64,000 nucleotides of DNA from an uncultured Microbulbifer sp. (GCF_947489355.1 NZ_CANLDD010000008.1:1-64000); one strand, 5' to 3'; shown: positions 37,516-50,010, numbered from the stretch's first letter. The notes: generated by a model not told the origin, from the sequence alone. A program made the numbers and translations.

Positions 37516-37978
37516 GTGTCGGCACCGCAGAGGCACACCGCTCATGTCTACCCGGCCCCAGGGCCGGGTGCCGCCTCTGTGGTGGGGCTTTCCCGGGCCC
37601 CGAACGGATCCGGGAAGGGTATTTTTGCGCTTTGAGGCAGAGTCCTGGATCGGTGGGCCGAAAACTGAAACGGCATCCCCGGCAGCCCGATCGGGCTTTT
37701 ATGACCGAATTGCATGGCCACTCCGTGCCATATTTCCCCGGAAATCCTCGCTGCCGATGAATAATTAACAATTTTTTACAGCGCTTGAGGCACTCAAGCT
37801 CATAGAATGTTGTCTTATTGCGAAATGATGTGGCGCTCCAATCCTTGCTTGACCTATCCTCAAAGGGTGGCAGCGGCGTGTTGAAATGACCGCCTGCCCG
37901 GAATTGGTATTGGCGTCGCAATTATGCTAGCATCGGCCGCTTGCCGCTTGGCCCACCGACCGGGGAAAACACAGTTTC
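37516..37978. other. ftsZ-lpxC gap with hairpins, no gene
   Basis: No credible gene is present. A perfect GC-rich stem ACCCGGCCC/GGGCCGGGT (37550-37558 with 37561-37569) has only a 2-base centre and no T tract. A second palindrome AGCCCGATCGGGCT (37684-37697) is followed by TTT and may act as a weak terminator after ftsZ. The lpxC promoter must lie in the AT-richer right half; TATGCT at 37923-37928 is a possible -10 box without a clear -35. Confidence 0.5.
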
Positions 37979-38890
37979 ATGATCAAACAGCGCACGCTTA
38001 AGAATGCTATCCGCGCCACTGGTGTAGGTCTTCACTCTGGCAAAAAAGTGGTTCTCACGCTCAAACCCGCACCCGTAGACACTGGCATCGTGTTCCGCAG
38101 AACCGACCTGGACCCGGCGGTGGAGATTGAGGCCCGGGCAGAAAATGTGGGCGACACCCTGCTGTCCACAACGCTGGTGAAAGATGGTGTACGCATTGCG
38201 ACCGTAGAGCACCTGCTCTCGGCAATGGCGGGGTTGGGCATTGACAATGCCATTGTCGAGCTGTCCGCCCAGGAAGTGCCGATTATGGATGGCAGTGCCG
38301 GTCCCTTTGTCTTCCTGATCCAGTCCGCCGGCATCCAGGAGCAGTCTGCAGCGAAAACATTCCTGCGCATCAAAAAACCGGTTACCGTTGAAGAGGGCGA
38401 CAAAGTCGCCAGCTTTATGCCGTTCGATGGCTTCAAGGTGACCTTCACCATCGACTTTGATCACCCGGTATTCCAGGGGCGCAACCTGACCTCCTCGGTG
38501 GACTTTTCCAGTACCTCCTTCGTCAAGGAAGTGAGCCGCGCGCGCACTTTCGGCTTTATGCACGAAATCGAGTACCTGCGTTCCAAGGGCCTGGTGCAGG
38601 GCGGTTCCGTCGACAACGCCATTGTGATCGACCAGTACCGCATTCTGAACGAAGGTGGTTTGCGCTATGAAGACGAATTTGTGAAACACAAGATCCTGGA
38701 CGCCATTGGCGATCTGTACCTGCTGGGCACCAGCCTGATCGGTGAGTTTAAGGCCTTTAAATCCGGTCATGCGCTCAACAACAAGTCCCTGCGTCACCTG
38801 ATGGCGCAGGAAGATGCCTGGGAAATGGTGACCTTCGAGAGTGAGCAGGAAGCGCCCATCTCCTATGTAAAGCCGATACTGGCAGTTTGA
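37979..38890 (+). CDS. lpxC: UDP-3-O-acyl-N-acetylglucosamine deacetylase LpxC
   Basis: Zinc-dependent deacetylase, the first committed step of lipid A synthesis. Zinc ligands lie in [16 protein letters not shown] (His) and [11 protein letters not shown] (His and Asp), and the general-base region is [12 protein letters not shown]. It starts [24 protein letters not shown], as expected, and has the usual 303 residues. It follows ftsZ at 463 bases and probably has its own promoter. Confidence 0.96.
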   Translation: MIKQRTLKNAIRATGVGLHSGKKVVLTLKPAPVDTGIVFRRTDLDPAVEIEARAENVGDTLLSTTLVKDGVRIATVEHLLSAMAGLGIDNAIVELSAQEVPIMDGSAGPFVFLIQSAGIQEQSAAKTFLRIKKPVTVEEGDKVASFMPFDGFKVTFTIDFDHPVFQGRNLTSSVDFSSTSFVKEVSRARTFGFMHEIEYLRSKGLVQGGSVDNAIVIDQYRILNEGGLRYEDEFVKHKILDAIGDLYLLGTSLIGEFKAFKSGHALNNKSLRHLMAQEDAWEMVTFESEQEAPISYVKPILAV

Positions 38891-39033
38891 TCCTCCGGTG
38901 GGAAGCGGGCATGATAAGGTCGGCTTTTTGCTTGACGACAGCTAACACCGCCGGTGATCGGCGTGCGCTGCAGCGCCGGGGCTCCTGGCAGAAATAATCA
39001 AAATTATAGAATGTCGAATTTCCCCCGCTTGCT

Positions 39034-39969
39034 ATGAAAATCATTCTGGTCAACGAACGCGGCGCAACCCGCAGCTTCAATTTTGGCGGCCTGAGTAAAG
39101 CGCTGCTGGGACTGTGCCTGCTCGGCCTGCCGGTGGGTGCTTTTTTACTCGGGACCAATCTTTCGGTGGTCGAGACCGATCTGTTCGATGCGCGCACCGC
39201 CAAGGCGTGGGAGCGGGCGCTGCGCAAGCAGCAGGAGGAAATCGGGGCGGCCGACCGGGTGGCGCGGGAGCAACTGGTGGCGCTGACGGTGAAACTGGCG
39301 GAGTTGCAGGCACGCCTCACCCGTCTCGATGCGCTGGGCGAGCGCCTCACCGCCGTCGCCAATCTGGATGAGGGGGAATTCCAGTTCGGCACCCCGCCGG
39401 CGCTTGGGGGTCCGGAAGACCCCCAGATAGCCGGTGCCTCCGAGCTGCCCTACCAGTCCCCCGGATTCCTCGATGTGATCGATGACCTGTCTCACCAGAT
39501 AGATGACCGGCAGATGCAGCTTGAGATGCTCGAGTCCCTGATGGCGAACCTCAAGCTCGAGGATGAGCAGTTTATCGCCGGGCGCCCGATTACCAAAGGG
39601 TGGATGTCGTCCCGCTACGGCTATCGTACGGACCCCTTTAGCGGGCGCCGCACCTGGCACAAAGGGGTAGATTTTGCCGGCAAAATGGGCTCCGATGTGG
39701 TGTCCGTCGCCGCCGGTGTGGTGACCTGGGCCGATGAGCGCCACGGCTATGGCCAACTGGTGGAGATCAACCACGGCAACGGTTATTCGACCCGCTACGG
39801 CCACAACAGGGCCCTTGAGGTCGGCCTTGGCGACGTGGTGAGAAAGGGGCAGGTTATTGCCCAGATGGGTTCCAGTGGGCGCTCCACCGGCCCCCATGTA
39901 CACTTCGAAATCTTCAAGAACAACCGCGCGGTCGACCCGGCCAGCTACATCCGTCGCACCGGCAGATAG
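39034..39969 (+). CDS. M23-family peptidase (LytM-like), membrane anchored
   Basis: Predicted periplasmic cell-wall endopeptidase or divisome regulator. One N-terminal membrane helix (LLGLCLLGLPVGAFLLG), a coiled-coil stretch (about residues 55-110), then the LytM domain from about 200: zinc ligands in TWHKGVDFAGKMGSD (HxxxD) and GPHVHFEIF (HxH). It sits between lpxC and secA, a place where many gammaproteobacteria carry such a gene. All catalytic residues appear present, so it is probably active. Confidence 0.9.
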   Translation: MKIILVNERGATRSFNFGGLSKALLGLCLLGLPVGAFLLGTNLSVVETDLFDARTAKAWERALRKQQEEIGAADRVAREQLVALTVKLAELQARLTRLDALGERLTAVANLDEGEFQFGTPPALGGPEDPQIAGASELPYQSPGFLDVIDDLSHQIDDRQMQLEMLESLMANLKLEDEQFIAGRPITKGWMSSRYGYRTDPFSGRRTWHKGVDFAGKMGSDVVSVAAGVVTWADERHGYGQLVEINHGNGYSTRYGHNRALEVGLGDVVRKGQVIAQMGSSGRSTGPHVHFEIFKNNRAVDPASYIRRTGR

Positions 39970-40131
39970 CAACTACGCTTCCCATACGCGCAATCGCGGG
40001 CAACTGGCATCAGAGTTGCCAGCGCCAGCGCCTTCCTGTTTACTTGCACCCCTCGCATAAAGGCGCATCGGTGCAGCACACTGCCCAGCATTCACACCGA
40101 CAGTGCAAATAAGATAAGTGGTTTCTAGACA

Positions 40132-42891
<2,760 letters not shown>

Positions 42892-42923
42892 CGCCGTGAA
42901 GGGATGAGGGCAGAAAGCCGGTT

Positions 42924-42952
42924 AAAAACCCCCGCAAATGGCGGGGGTTTTT
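42924..42952. terminator. Bidirectional terminator after secA
   Basis: AAAAA then CCCCCGC (42929-42935), loop AAATG, GCGGGGG (42941-42947) then TTTTT. The stem is perfect and flanked by A and T tracts, so it works for secA and would also stop transcription from the other side. Confidence 0.92.
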
Positions 42953-43113
42953 AGGGATAGGATCAGCATAATCTGCGGATAACCTCAGAAATTCCACAGA
43001 AGTTTTCGATTGTGGCTTGCCAGCCGCCGGTATCACTTTGATAATGACGCCTTTTTATGCCCCTGCCGCCCCTCACAGGCCCTGCGCCGGGGCGGCCCTC
43101 GAGTGTGATCGCC

Positions 43114-44316
43114 ATGTCCCAATCACTACTGCCCTCTGTGAAGGGGATTCGCCTTGCCAGCGTCCCGGCCGGTCTTCGGGACTGGCAGCGCGATGACCTG
43201 CTACTGGTCGAAATCGACCAGGGGGCCGCTGTCTCGGCAGTGTTTACCCAGAATCCCTTTTGCGCAGCGCCGGTAGTGGTGGCCAGGGAGCATCTCCTCC
43301 GGGGGCGGGTTCGCGCCCTGCTGGTGAATGCCGGCAACGCCAATGCGGCCACCGGGGCGCGCGGGCTCAGTGATGCGCGGGCCTGCTGCGCGGCCGTGGC
43401 CAAAGCCCTGGCTGTTCGCCCGGAACAGGTGTTGCCTTTCAGTACCGGCGTGATCGGCGAGCAGCTGCCGCTGCAGAAACTGCTGGACGCTATACCCCCC
43501 GCCGCCGCGCAGTTGTGCCACCGCGGCTGGGACCGCGCCGCACAAGCGATCCTGACCACCGACACCCGCGCCAAAACCGCCAGCCGCACCCTGGAGGCCA
43601 ACGGTGAGCGGATCACCGTTGCCGGCATCGCCAAGGGCGCCGGCATGATTCAGCCAAATATGGCGACCATGCTCGCCTATGTCGCCACCGATGCGGCCAT
43701 TGCCCGGCCCCTGCTGGATACCCTGCTGAACGAGGCGGTGGGGGCCTCCTTCAACCGCATCTGTGTGGACGGGGATACCTCCACCAACGATGCCTGTGTC
43801 CTGATTGCCACGGGCGCGGCGGGCAGGCCGGTTAAAACGCCCGGGGGTGCGGGCTATAGCGCCCTGCGCCAGGCCATCACAGAGGTCCATATCGCCCTCG
43901 CCCAGGCGATTGTGCAAGACGGGGAAGGGGCCAGCAAGTTTGTCACCCTGCAGGTGGCGGAGGCGGAGAGCCCCGAGGAGGCTCTGCGGGTGGCCTTTGC
44001 GGTGGGCCGCTCGCCACTGGTCAAAACCGCCCTCTACGCCTCGGACCCCAATTGGGGGCGGCTGGTGATGGCCATTGGCAACGGCATACAGGGCGGGCTG
44101 GATACCCGGCGGGTGCATATCACCCTGGACGGGGTGCCGGTGGTGAAGGCCGGCTGCCGCGCCCCGGATTACCGGGAGGCCCAGGGTGCGGCGGTGTTCG
44201 CCAAAGCGGCCTTTACCATCCGCATTGCATTGGGCCGCGGCCACTGCAGCGAACATATCTGGACCTGTGACTTCTCCCACGGGTATGTCACCATCAACGC
44301 CGAATATCGGTCTTAA
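43114..44316 (+). CDS. argJ: Bifunctional glutamate N-acetyltransferase / amino-acid acetyltransferase ArgJ
   Basis: Transfers acetyl from N-acetylornithine to glutamate, closing the cyclic arginine pathway. The self-processing site is in GAGMIQPNMATMLAYV, where cleavage occurs before the nucleophilic Thr of ATML. The N-terminus (RLASVPAGLRDW ... AVFTQNPFCAAPV) and the end SHGYVTINAEYRS are diagnostic. The ATG at 43114 gives a family-like 400 residues; an ATG at 43057 adds 19 proline-rich residues. It follows the secA terminator and precedes mutT by 9 bases. Confidence 0.93.
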   Translation: MSQSLLPSVKGIRLASVPAGLRDWQRDDLLLVEIDQGAAVSAVFTQNPFCAAPVVVAREHLLRGRVRALLVNAGNANAATGARGLSDARACCAAVAKALAVRPEQVLPFSTGVIGEQLPLQKLLDAIPPAAAQLCHRGWDRAAQAILTTDTRAKTASRTLEANGERITVAGIAKGAGMIQPNMATMLAYVATDAAIARPLLDTLLNEAVGASFNRICVDGDTSTNDACVLIATGAAGRPVKTPGGAGYSALRQAITEVHIALAQAIVQDGEGASKFVTLQVAEAESPEEALRVAFAVGRSPLVKTALYASDPNWGRLVMAIGNGIQGGLDTRRVHITLDGVPVVKAGCRAPDYREAQGAAVFAKAAFTIRIALGRGHCSEHIWTCDFSHGYVTINAEYRS

Positions 44317-44325
44317 GGAGTCAGC

Positions 44326-44766
44326 GTGGATGAAGCGATTCATGTCGCGGTCGGGGTAGTGGTGCGCAGCGACGGCAAAATCCTGATCGCCCGCCGCCCC
44401 CGGCACCAACATATGGGCGGCTACTGGGAGTTTCCCGGTGGCAAGGTGGAAGCGGGGGAAAGCGTACAGCAGGCTCTTTGCCGTGAGCTGCGCGAGGAGG
44501 TGGCCATCGCGGTGCGCACACTGCAGCCGCTGGTGGCGATCCGCCATGCCTACCGGGAAAAAATCGTATTGCTGGATACCTGGCAGGTCACGGCGTTTTC
44601 CGGCCAGGCCGTGGGCCGGGAGGGCCAGGCAACTGCCTGGGTGGCACTACAGGCGCTGGACCAATACCGCTTTCCCGATGCCAACCGGGGGATTATCGAT
44701 GCGCTCAAAACGGCGCAACAGGGCAGTGTAGACAGCGGCCAGGGGCGGCAATCAGGCCGCTTGTGA
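44326..44766 (+). CDS. mutT: 8-oxo-dGTP diphosphatase MutT (Nudix)
   Basis: Cleans oxidised dGTP from the nucleotide pool. The Nudix box is complete: GGKVEAGESVQQALCRELRE followed by EVAI, with the GX5EX7REUXEEXGU pattern. A GTG start follows AAGGAGT nine bases after argJ, so the two are co-transcribed. 146 residues; the last 15 are Gln/Ser-rich and not conserved. Confidence 0.9.
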   Translation: MDEAIHVAVGVVVRSDGKILIARRPRHQHMGGYWEFPGGKVEAGESVQQALCRELREEVAIAVRTLQPLVAIRHAYREKIVLLDTWQVTAFSGQAVGREGQATAWVALQALDQYRFPDANRGIIDALKTAQQGSVDSGQGRQSGRL

Positions 44767-44782
44767 ATCCCTTGGGCTCGGG

Positions 44783-44998
44783 TTAGTGGTGGGGCTGGTC
44801 CGGGTTCGGCTCATCCCCCGGCATATCACCGTAGGCCGGCTCGCCCGGTATCCTGTGCCCTTCACTGGCCCATTCGCCCAGGTCGATCAGCTTGCAACGC
44901 TCGCTGCAAAACGGCCTGAAGGGAAACCGGTCGTTCCACGCGATGGGTTTTTTGCAGGAGGGGCAGTTCAGGGACGGGGTGGCTGTACGCTTGGTCAT
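44783..44998 (-). CDS. yacG: DNA gyrase inhibitor YacG
   Basis: Small zinc protein that binds GyrB in E. coli. The four zinc cysteines are visible: CPSCKKP and [14 protein letters not shown], the latter being the signature. 71 residues, normal. It is the last gene of pilB-pilC-pilD-coaE-yacG on the minus strand and converges with mutT. Confidence 0.92.
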   Translation of the reverse strand: MTKRTATPSLNCPSCKKPIAWNDRFPFRPFCSERCKLIDLGEWASEGHRIPGEPAYGDMPGDEPNPDQPHH

Positions 44999-45046
44999 GG
45001 AGACTTGGATACCGGTAATTTGCAGGCTGGTTATTTGAATCGGTGG

Positions 45047-45649
45047 CTAGGGTGTGGCTGCGGCCATTTTCACATACTGGTTGTGCAGGGTTTCCACCTG
45101 GGTCTGCAGTGCCGCTAACCCGGACGAATTATCCAGCACATCGTCGGCTTTTTCCAGGCGTTGTTCCCGGCTCAGCTGCGCCGCCATCACCTTGCGGATA
45201 TGCGCCCCATAACAGTTGTCCCTGGCGCTGGCGCGGGCAATCTGCAGCGGTTCGGGCAGGTCGATCACACAGACCCGGTGTACCAGTTGATCCTGGCCCG
45301 ACTCTATCAGCAGGGGGGACTCCAGTATCACGTAGGGCCCCGGACTATGGGTGAGCGCGGTGATGATTTCCTCCCGGATCAACGGGTGCAGCAACTGCTC
45401 CAGCCAGGCCCGTTCGGCGGGATCGTCAAATACCCGGGTGCGCAATCCGGCCCGGTCGAGGGCGCCGTTTTCAAGCAGTATGGCGCTTCCAAAGTGCCGG
45501 GCGATCTCCGCCAGGGCGGGTTGGCCGGGCTGCACCACCACCCGCGCGGCCCAGTCCGCATCCACAACCGAGATACCCAATGCGCGAAAGCACCCGGCAG
45601 CGGCCGACTTGCCACTGCCGATACCACCGGTCAGACCAACCCTAAACAA
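45047..45649 (-). CDS. coaE: Dephospho-CoA kinase CoaE
   Basis: Last step of coenzyme A synthesis, phosphorylating the 3'-OH of dephospho-CoA. P-loop GLTGGIGSGKSAAAGCF at the N-terminus, then VDADWAARVVV, HPLIREEI and the LIESG and CVIDLPEPLQIARA segments. The start is taken as a TTG at 45649, placed 8 bases after GGGGAG, giving 200 residues; the longer frame to 45736 runs into pilD. Confidence 0.9.
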   Translation of the reverse strand: MFRVGLTGGIGSGKSAAAGCFRALGISVVDADWAARVVVQPGQPALAEIARHFGSAILLENGALDRAGLRTRVFDDPAERAWLEQLLHPLIREEIITALTHSPGPYVILESPLLIESGQDQLVHRVCVIDLPEPLQIARASARDNCYGAHIRKVMAAQLSREQRLEKADDVLDNSSGLAALQTQVETLHNQYVKMAAATP

Positions 45650-45716
45650 GGCACTGTCTCCCCATGCGAAATCCGGGGGCCAGTGTACGGCAAGTTGCCG
45701 GGCCTGCCCAACGGCA

Positions 45717-46589
45717 TCAGCGGCCGAGGCCGGCAAAGTTCAGGTACCAGCGCAGGATCTGGTCCCCCCACAGCATGGCCATCCAGCCGGCGCCCGCCAG
45801 GTAGGGGCCAAAGGCAATGGGCAGGTTGCGGTCGCGCCCCGCCACCAGGCTCCAGGTGATCCCGGCCACAGCACCCACCGCCGCCGAGAGCAGGATCACC
45901 ATGGGCAGCATCTGCCAGCCAAACCAGGCCCCGATGGCGGCTAGAATCTTGAAATCCCCGGCGCCCATGCCCTCCTTGCCGGTGGCCAGCTTGAAGCCAT
46001 GGAAAACCAGCCACAGGCACCCGTAGCCCGCTGCAGCCCCGATCACCGCATCCTCCAAAGGCACAAACAGGCCCTGGAGATTGACCAGCAGCCCCGCCCA
46101 CAGCAGCGGCAGGGTGATACTGTCCGGCAACAACTGCTTGTCGAAGTCGATCCCGGTCAGGGCCACCAGGGCCCAGGTCAACCCACAGCCTGCCAGCGCC
46201 TGCCAGGTAAAGCCCAGCTGCCAGACCACAACAGCGGTCAGAACTCCGGTGATCAGTTCTACCAGAGGATAGCGCCCGGCGATGGCGGCACCGCAGGCGC
46301 CGCACCGGCCGCGCAGGAACAGATAGCTGATCACCGGAATGTTCTGCCAGGGTTTTATTTCTGCGCGGCAGTGGGGGCAGCAGGAGTGGGGGCGCATCAG
46401 GTTGAACGGGGTAGTGAGGGCTTTCTGCTCCGCAGTATTCAACTGGATATCAAAGTAGCGGTAACATTCCCGCTTGTAGTCCCGCTCCATCATCACGGGC
46501 AAACGGAGAATCACCACATTGAGAAAACTGCCGATCAGCAGGCCCAAAAGGAAAGCCCCGCTTAGGAGCAGTGCTATATTATTAACCAA
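45717..46589 (-). CDS. pilD: Type IV prepilin peptidase / N-methyltransferase PilD
   Basis: Inner-membrane enzyme that cleaves the prepilin leader and methylates the new N-terminus. The methyltransferase loop has two Cys pairs (CPHCRAEI and CGACGAAI); the aspartyl protease residues are in GIDFDKQLLPD and GMGAGDFKILAAIGAW. Eight membrane helices. It is 290 residues, standard, and lies between pilC and coaE. Confidence 0.94.
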   Translation of the reverse strand: MVNNIALLLSGAFLLGLLIGSFLNVVILRLPVMMERDYKRECYRYFDIQLNTAEQKALTTPFNLMRPHSCCPHCRAEIKPWQNIPVISYLFLRGRCGACGAAIAGRYPLVELITGVLTAVVVWQLGFTWQALAGCGLTWALVALTGIDFDKQLLPDSITLPLLWAGLLVNLQGLFVPLEDAVIGAAAGYGCLWLVFHGFKLATGKEGMGAGDFKILAAIGAWFGWQMLPMVILLSAAVGAVAGITWSLVAGRDRNLPIAFGPYLAGAGWMAMLWGDQILRWYLNFAGLGR

Positions 46590-46609
46590 GGTGTGTTACC
46601 TATCTATCC

Positions 46610-47824
46610 TTAAATTACATTTCCAAGATTGAAAATTGGTAGGTACATAGCAATCATTAGACCACCGACCAGGACGCCAAGAACCGCCATGATCATAGGT
46701 TCAAGGAGGGTGGTGAGGTTGTCAATCAAATTGTCTACGGCTTCTTCATAAAAGTCAGCGGCTTTAGAAAGCATTTCGTCTAGAGCGCCAGACTCTTCAC
46801 CGATCGCTGTCATCTGAACTAGCATAACTGGGTAAAGCCCAGACTCGCGCATGGCAATGTTGAGAGGAATACCAGTGGCAACAGAATCCCTGATTTTAAG
46901 CGTTGCTTCTTCATAAATAGAATTTCCCGTTGCTCCAGCAACGGACTTAAGCGCATCAATCAGAGGGACACCGGCGGCAAATGTAGTTGACAGGGTACGG
47001 GCAAACCGAGCGGCAATAGAGTTATAAGTGATATTGCCTAATATGGGCAGCTTGAGCACAAGCCTGTCAAAAGCTTCTGCGATGCGCTTGTTGCGTTTTT
47101 TGGCTTCAATTAAGCCACCTATAAGACCAACCGCCACAAGTAAAGCAAAGAACCAGTTTGCTTGCATCCACTCGGATAAGCTTACGACTAAAAGGGTAAA
47201 GGCGGGAAGGTCGGCACCAAAACCAGAAAAGGTATCGGCAAATTGTGGGACTACTTTGATTAATAGAATTGAAGTGACAATAATTGCTACCAGAATAACA
47301 GCAATGGGGTAGGTCATTGCCTTTTTGATTTTTGCTTTCAAAGACTCAGTCTTTTCTTTATAGGTGGCGATGCGATCCAGCATTGTTTCCAGAGCGCCGG
47401 ACTGCTCACCAGAAGCGACAAGATTGCAAAATAGGTTGTCAAATTGAAGTGGGTGTTTACGGAGTGCATCGGCAAAGGCGGTGCCCGAGGCCACATCGTC
47501 TCGAATTTTAAAGATCAGCTCTTTCAAGCCCTGGTTATCCAGGCCATCGGCGACGATCTCAAAGCTCTGTACCAAGGGTACCCCCGCTTTCATCATGGTG
47601 GCCAACTGGCGGGTAAACAGAGCGATATCCGCGGGCCTGACTTTTTTCTTGCCGCCGCCAAACCACGGTTGGGGTTTTTTGTGCACACGGTTGGCAATAA
47701 TGCCCTGCTTGCGCAATTGCGCCTTGACCAGCGCCGGGCTGGTACCGCTGATCTCCCCCTGGACTCTGGCCCCCTTGCTATCCATGCCTTTATAGAGGTA
47801 GGCGACCGCTGTGGCATTGGCCAT
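46610..47824 (-). CDS. pilC: Type IV pilus inner-membrane platform protein PilC
   Basis: Polytopic platform protein on which PilB and PilT act. Two repeats of the T2SF-F domain: first from ALFTRQLATMMKAGVPLVQSFEI, second from ARFARTLSTTFAAGVPLIDALKSV, each followed by a membrane helix pair; a final helix pair ends LEPMIMAVLGVLVGGLMIAMYLPIF. 404 residues. The stretch from about 46610 to 47550 is AT-richer than the first 90 codons and than pilB and pilD. Confidence 0.94.
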   Translation of the reverse strand: MANATAVAYLYKGMDSKGARVQGEISGTSPALVKAQLRKQGIIANRVHKKPQPWFGGGKKKVRPADIALFTRQLATMMKAGVPLVQSFEIVADGLDNQGLKELIFKIRDDVASGTAFADALRKHPLQFDNLFCNLVASGEQSGALETMLDRIATYKEKTESLKAKIKKAMTYPIAVILVAIIVTSILLIKVVPQFADTFSGFGADLPAFTLLVVSLSEWMQANWFFALLVAVGLIGGLIEAKKRNKRIAEAFDRLVLKLPILGNITYNSIAARFARTLSTTFAAGVPLIDALKSVAGATGNSIYEEATLKIRDSVATGIPLNIAMRESGLYPVMLVQMTAIGEESGALDEMLSKAADFYEEAVDNLIDNLTTLLEPMIMAVLGVLVGGLMIAMYLPIFNLGNVI

Positions 47825-47986
47825 AAATGTTCTTCCTGCTTTTTATTTGAGTGTGGCAATCAAAATTCCGGCACAACTGTGCGGTGTAGGATTGCTCGCC
47901 TGGCGCCGGTGACCAGGGCATCCGGCTTTTTACGGTAACGTATCCAGCCCTTTGTGCGGCAGAAGGCGCAATCGGGGGGGTATAGT

Positions 47987-49705
47987 TTAATCCTTGGTCA
48001 CCCGGTTGGCCTCCTCCAGGCTGGTAATCCCCATCGCCACCTTGCGTAAAGCCGAGGTCCTCAGATTGTTGAAGCCCTCCTCGCGGGCCTGATCGGCAAT
48101 CTGAATCGAGTTGCCGCCCTCCATTATAATTCTGGAGATGCCATCGGTAATGCGAACCACTTCATACACGCCCACGCGACCCTTGTAGCCTTTGGAGCAG
48201 TGTTCGCAACCCACCGGCTGGAAGAGGGTCCAGGTGTTCTTGGGAGTGGTCACCGCGGAAAAGCCCTCCTCTGCCAGCACCTCACCGGGTAGTGTGACCG
48301 GTTTCTTGCACTCTTTACATAGCCGCCGCGCCAATCGCTGGGCGATAATCACACTCACCGAGGTGGCGATGTTAAAGGTGGGCACGCCCATATTCATCAG
48401 GCGTGTGAGGGTTTCCGGGGCCGAATTGGTGTGCAGGGTGGACAGCACCAGGTGCCCGGTCTGCGCAGCCTTGATGGCGATCTCGGCGGTTTCCAGATCG
48501 CGGATCTCCCCCACCATCACGATATCCGGGTCCTGGCGCAAAAAGGAGCGCAGGGCTTCGGCAAAGTCCAGCCCCACCTTGGCGGCGACATTTACCTGGT
48601 TGACCCCTTCCAGGTTGATTTCCACCGGGTCTTCCGCCGTGGAGATATTGCGCTCCGGGGTGTTGAGAATATTGAGCCCGGTATAGAGGGACACGGTCTT
48701 GCCGGAACCCGTGGGGCCGGTCACCAGAATCATGCCCTGGGGCTGGGCCAGGGCATCCATATACAGTTGCTTTTGATCCTCTTCATAGCCCAGGGCATCA
48801 ATACCCAGTTGGGCGGAAGAGGGGTCCAGAATCCGCAGCACGATTTTTTCCCCCCACAGGGTGGGCAGGCTGTTGACGCGGAAATCGATGGCCTTGGTTT
48901 TCGACAGCTTCATCTTGATGCGCCCATCCTGGGGGACACGCCGCTCGGAGATATCCATTTTCGACATCACCTTCAGGCGCGCGGAGAGGCGGGGCGCCAA
49001 TTGGATGGGGGGTTTGGCCACTTCGTGCAGTACGCCATCGGTGCGGAAGCGGACCCGGTAGGTTTTTTCGTAGGGCTCGAAGTGAATATCCGAGGCCCCG
49101 CTGCGGATCGCATCGAGAAGCACTTTGTTCACAAAGCGCACCACGGGGGCTTCATCACCACCGGGGGCCTCGTCGTCCCGCGCCGGTTCGTCGTTGCCCA
49201 CCTCCAGGGCTTCCAGCTCCTCGTCGTCCATGCCTTCCAGGCCCGCACCCATATCGTCGCTATGGGACAGGTAACTCTCGATGGCTTTCGCCAGCTTGTC
49301 CGCCTCCACCAGCACCGCGTCGGTACTGAGGCCGGTATTGAAGTTGATCTCATCCAGCCCCGCCAGGTTGGTGGGGTCTGCCACGGCCACGAACAGGCGG
49401 TTGCCGCGCTGGTGCAGGGGCAGCGCAAAGTGCTTGGCGATGAGTTTTTCATCGACGATCTCCCTGGGGATCAGCTCGAAGTTGTAGCTGCCAAGCTCGA
49501 ACAGGGGCGTGCCAAAGGCCCGGGCGGCAATCCCGGCCAGTTCGCGGGCCTTGACCAGTTTGGCCTCCACCGCATGTTGGGCAAAGGTCTGGTTTTCCCG
49601 CCGCGCCGCCTGGGTCGCGGCAGTGGCCGTGGTTGCGTCGAGAACCTGGTCTGCCACCAGGCGCTTGGCCAGGCCGCTAAGAGAAGGAGCTGTCATGGAA
49701 TACAC
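47987..49705 (-). CDS. pilB: Type IV pilus extension ATPase PilB
   Basis: Hexameric ATPase powering pilus growth. N-terminal MshE-type domain (to about residue 150), Walker A GPTGSGKTVSLYTGL, Asp box and Walker B DIVMVGEIRDLETAEIA, His box HLVLSTLHTN, and a C-terminal zinc site (CKECKKP with CEHC). 572 residues. An acidic insertion (DDEELEALEVGNDEPARDDE) lies between the two halves. It is divergent from pilA. Confidence 0.95.
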   Translation of the reverse strand: MYSMTAPSLSGLAKRLVADQVLDATTATAATQAARRENQTFAQHAVEAKLVKARELAGIAARAFGTPLFELGSYNFELIPREIVDEKLIAKHFALPLHQRGNRLFVAVADPTNLAGLDEINFNTGLSTDAVLVEADKLAKAIESYLSHSDDMGAGLEGMDDEELEALEVGNDEPARDDEAPGGDEAPVVRFVNKVLLDAIRSGASDIHFEPYEKTYRVRFRTDGVLHEVAKPPIQLAPRLSARLKVMSKMDISERRVPQDGRIKMKLSKTKAIDFRVNSLPTLWGEKIVLRILDPSSAQLGIDALGYEEDQKQLYMDALAQPQGMILVTGPTGSGKTVSLYTGLNILNTPERNISTAEDPVEINLEGVNQVNVAAKVGLDFAEALRSFLRQDPDIVMVGEIRDLETAEIAIKAAQTGHLVLSTLHTNSAPETLTRLMNMGVPTFNIATSVSVIIAQRLARRLCKECKKPVTLPGEVLAEEGFSAVTTPKNTWTLFQPVGCEHCSKGYKGRVGVYEVVRITDGISRIIMEGGNSIQIADQAREEGFNNLRTSALRKVAMGITSLEEANRVTKD

Positions 49706-49869
49706 CGCCGCATACAGTTACTGAACCCCTAGCATAAAGCACACTGCTTTTTCCTATCACTGCCGTGCGGGAACGCCAGGGTTCGGGACCAATATAGCGA
49801 AAGAATCCCTGCCAGCCAAATCAACCCGAATGAATTTTCCGGCAAAAATTCAGCGCTACTTGCTTAATA

Positions 49870-49886
49870 GTGACAAATCTTGTCAC
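49870..49886. promoter_or_regulatory. Palindrome upstream of the pilA promoter, possible PilR site
   Basis: GTGACAA (49870-49876), ATC, TTGTCAC (49880-49886) is a perfect 7-bp inverted repeat about 110 bases before the -24 element of pilA. Sigma-54 promoters need an upstream activator; TGTC-containing sites are known for PilR in Pseudomonas. The assignment to PilR is an inference from place and sequence. Confidence 0.5.
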
Positions 49887-49994
49887 CGACTGATGGTTTT
49901 GGTCAGCTTGTACCGACCGGGAAAAGGTGGAAAACAAGGTAAGTGATACAGATCCCATTTATGCCACAGGCCCGCCGGTTTTGCTTGCGGAAAT

Positions 49995-50010
49995 TGGCAC
50001 AATACTTGTA
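49995..50010 (+). promoter_or_regulatory. Sigma-54 (RpoN) promoter of pilA
   Basis: TGGCAC (49995-50000), five bases, TTGTA (50006-50010) matches the -24/-12 consensus TGGCAC-N5-TTGCA with one change, and keeps the spacing. Transcription would start near 50022, about 50 bases before pilA. Major pilin genes of Pseudomonas type are RpoN/PilR dependent. Confidence 0.8.

Noticed and set aside
39970-40131. secM-like arrest gene before secA
   Set aside because: No open frame with an arrest motif; only a 7-bp stem (39999-40005 with 40014-40020) is seen.
43201-44547. Open frame of 448 codons opposite argJ and mutT
   Set aside because: It covers two overlapping real genes and lacks a domain or ribosome site.
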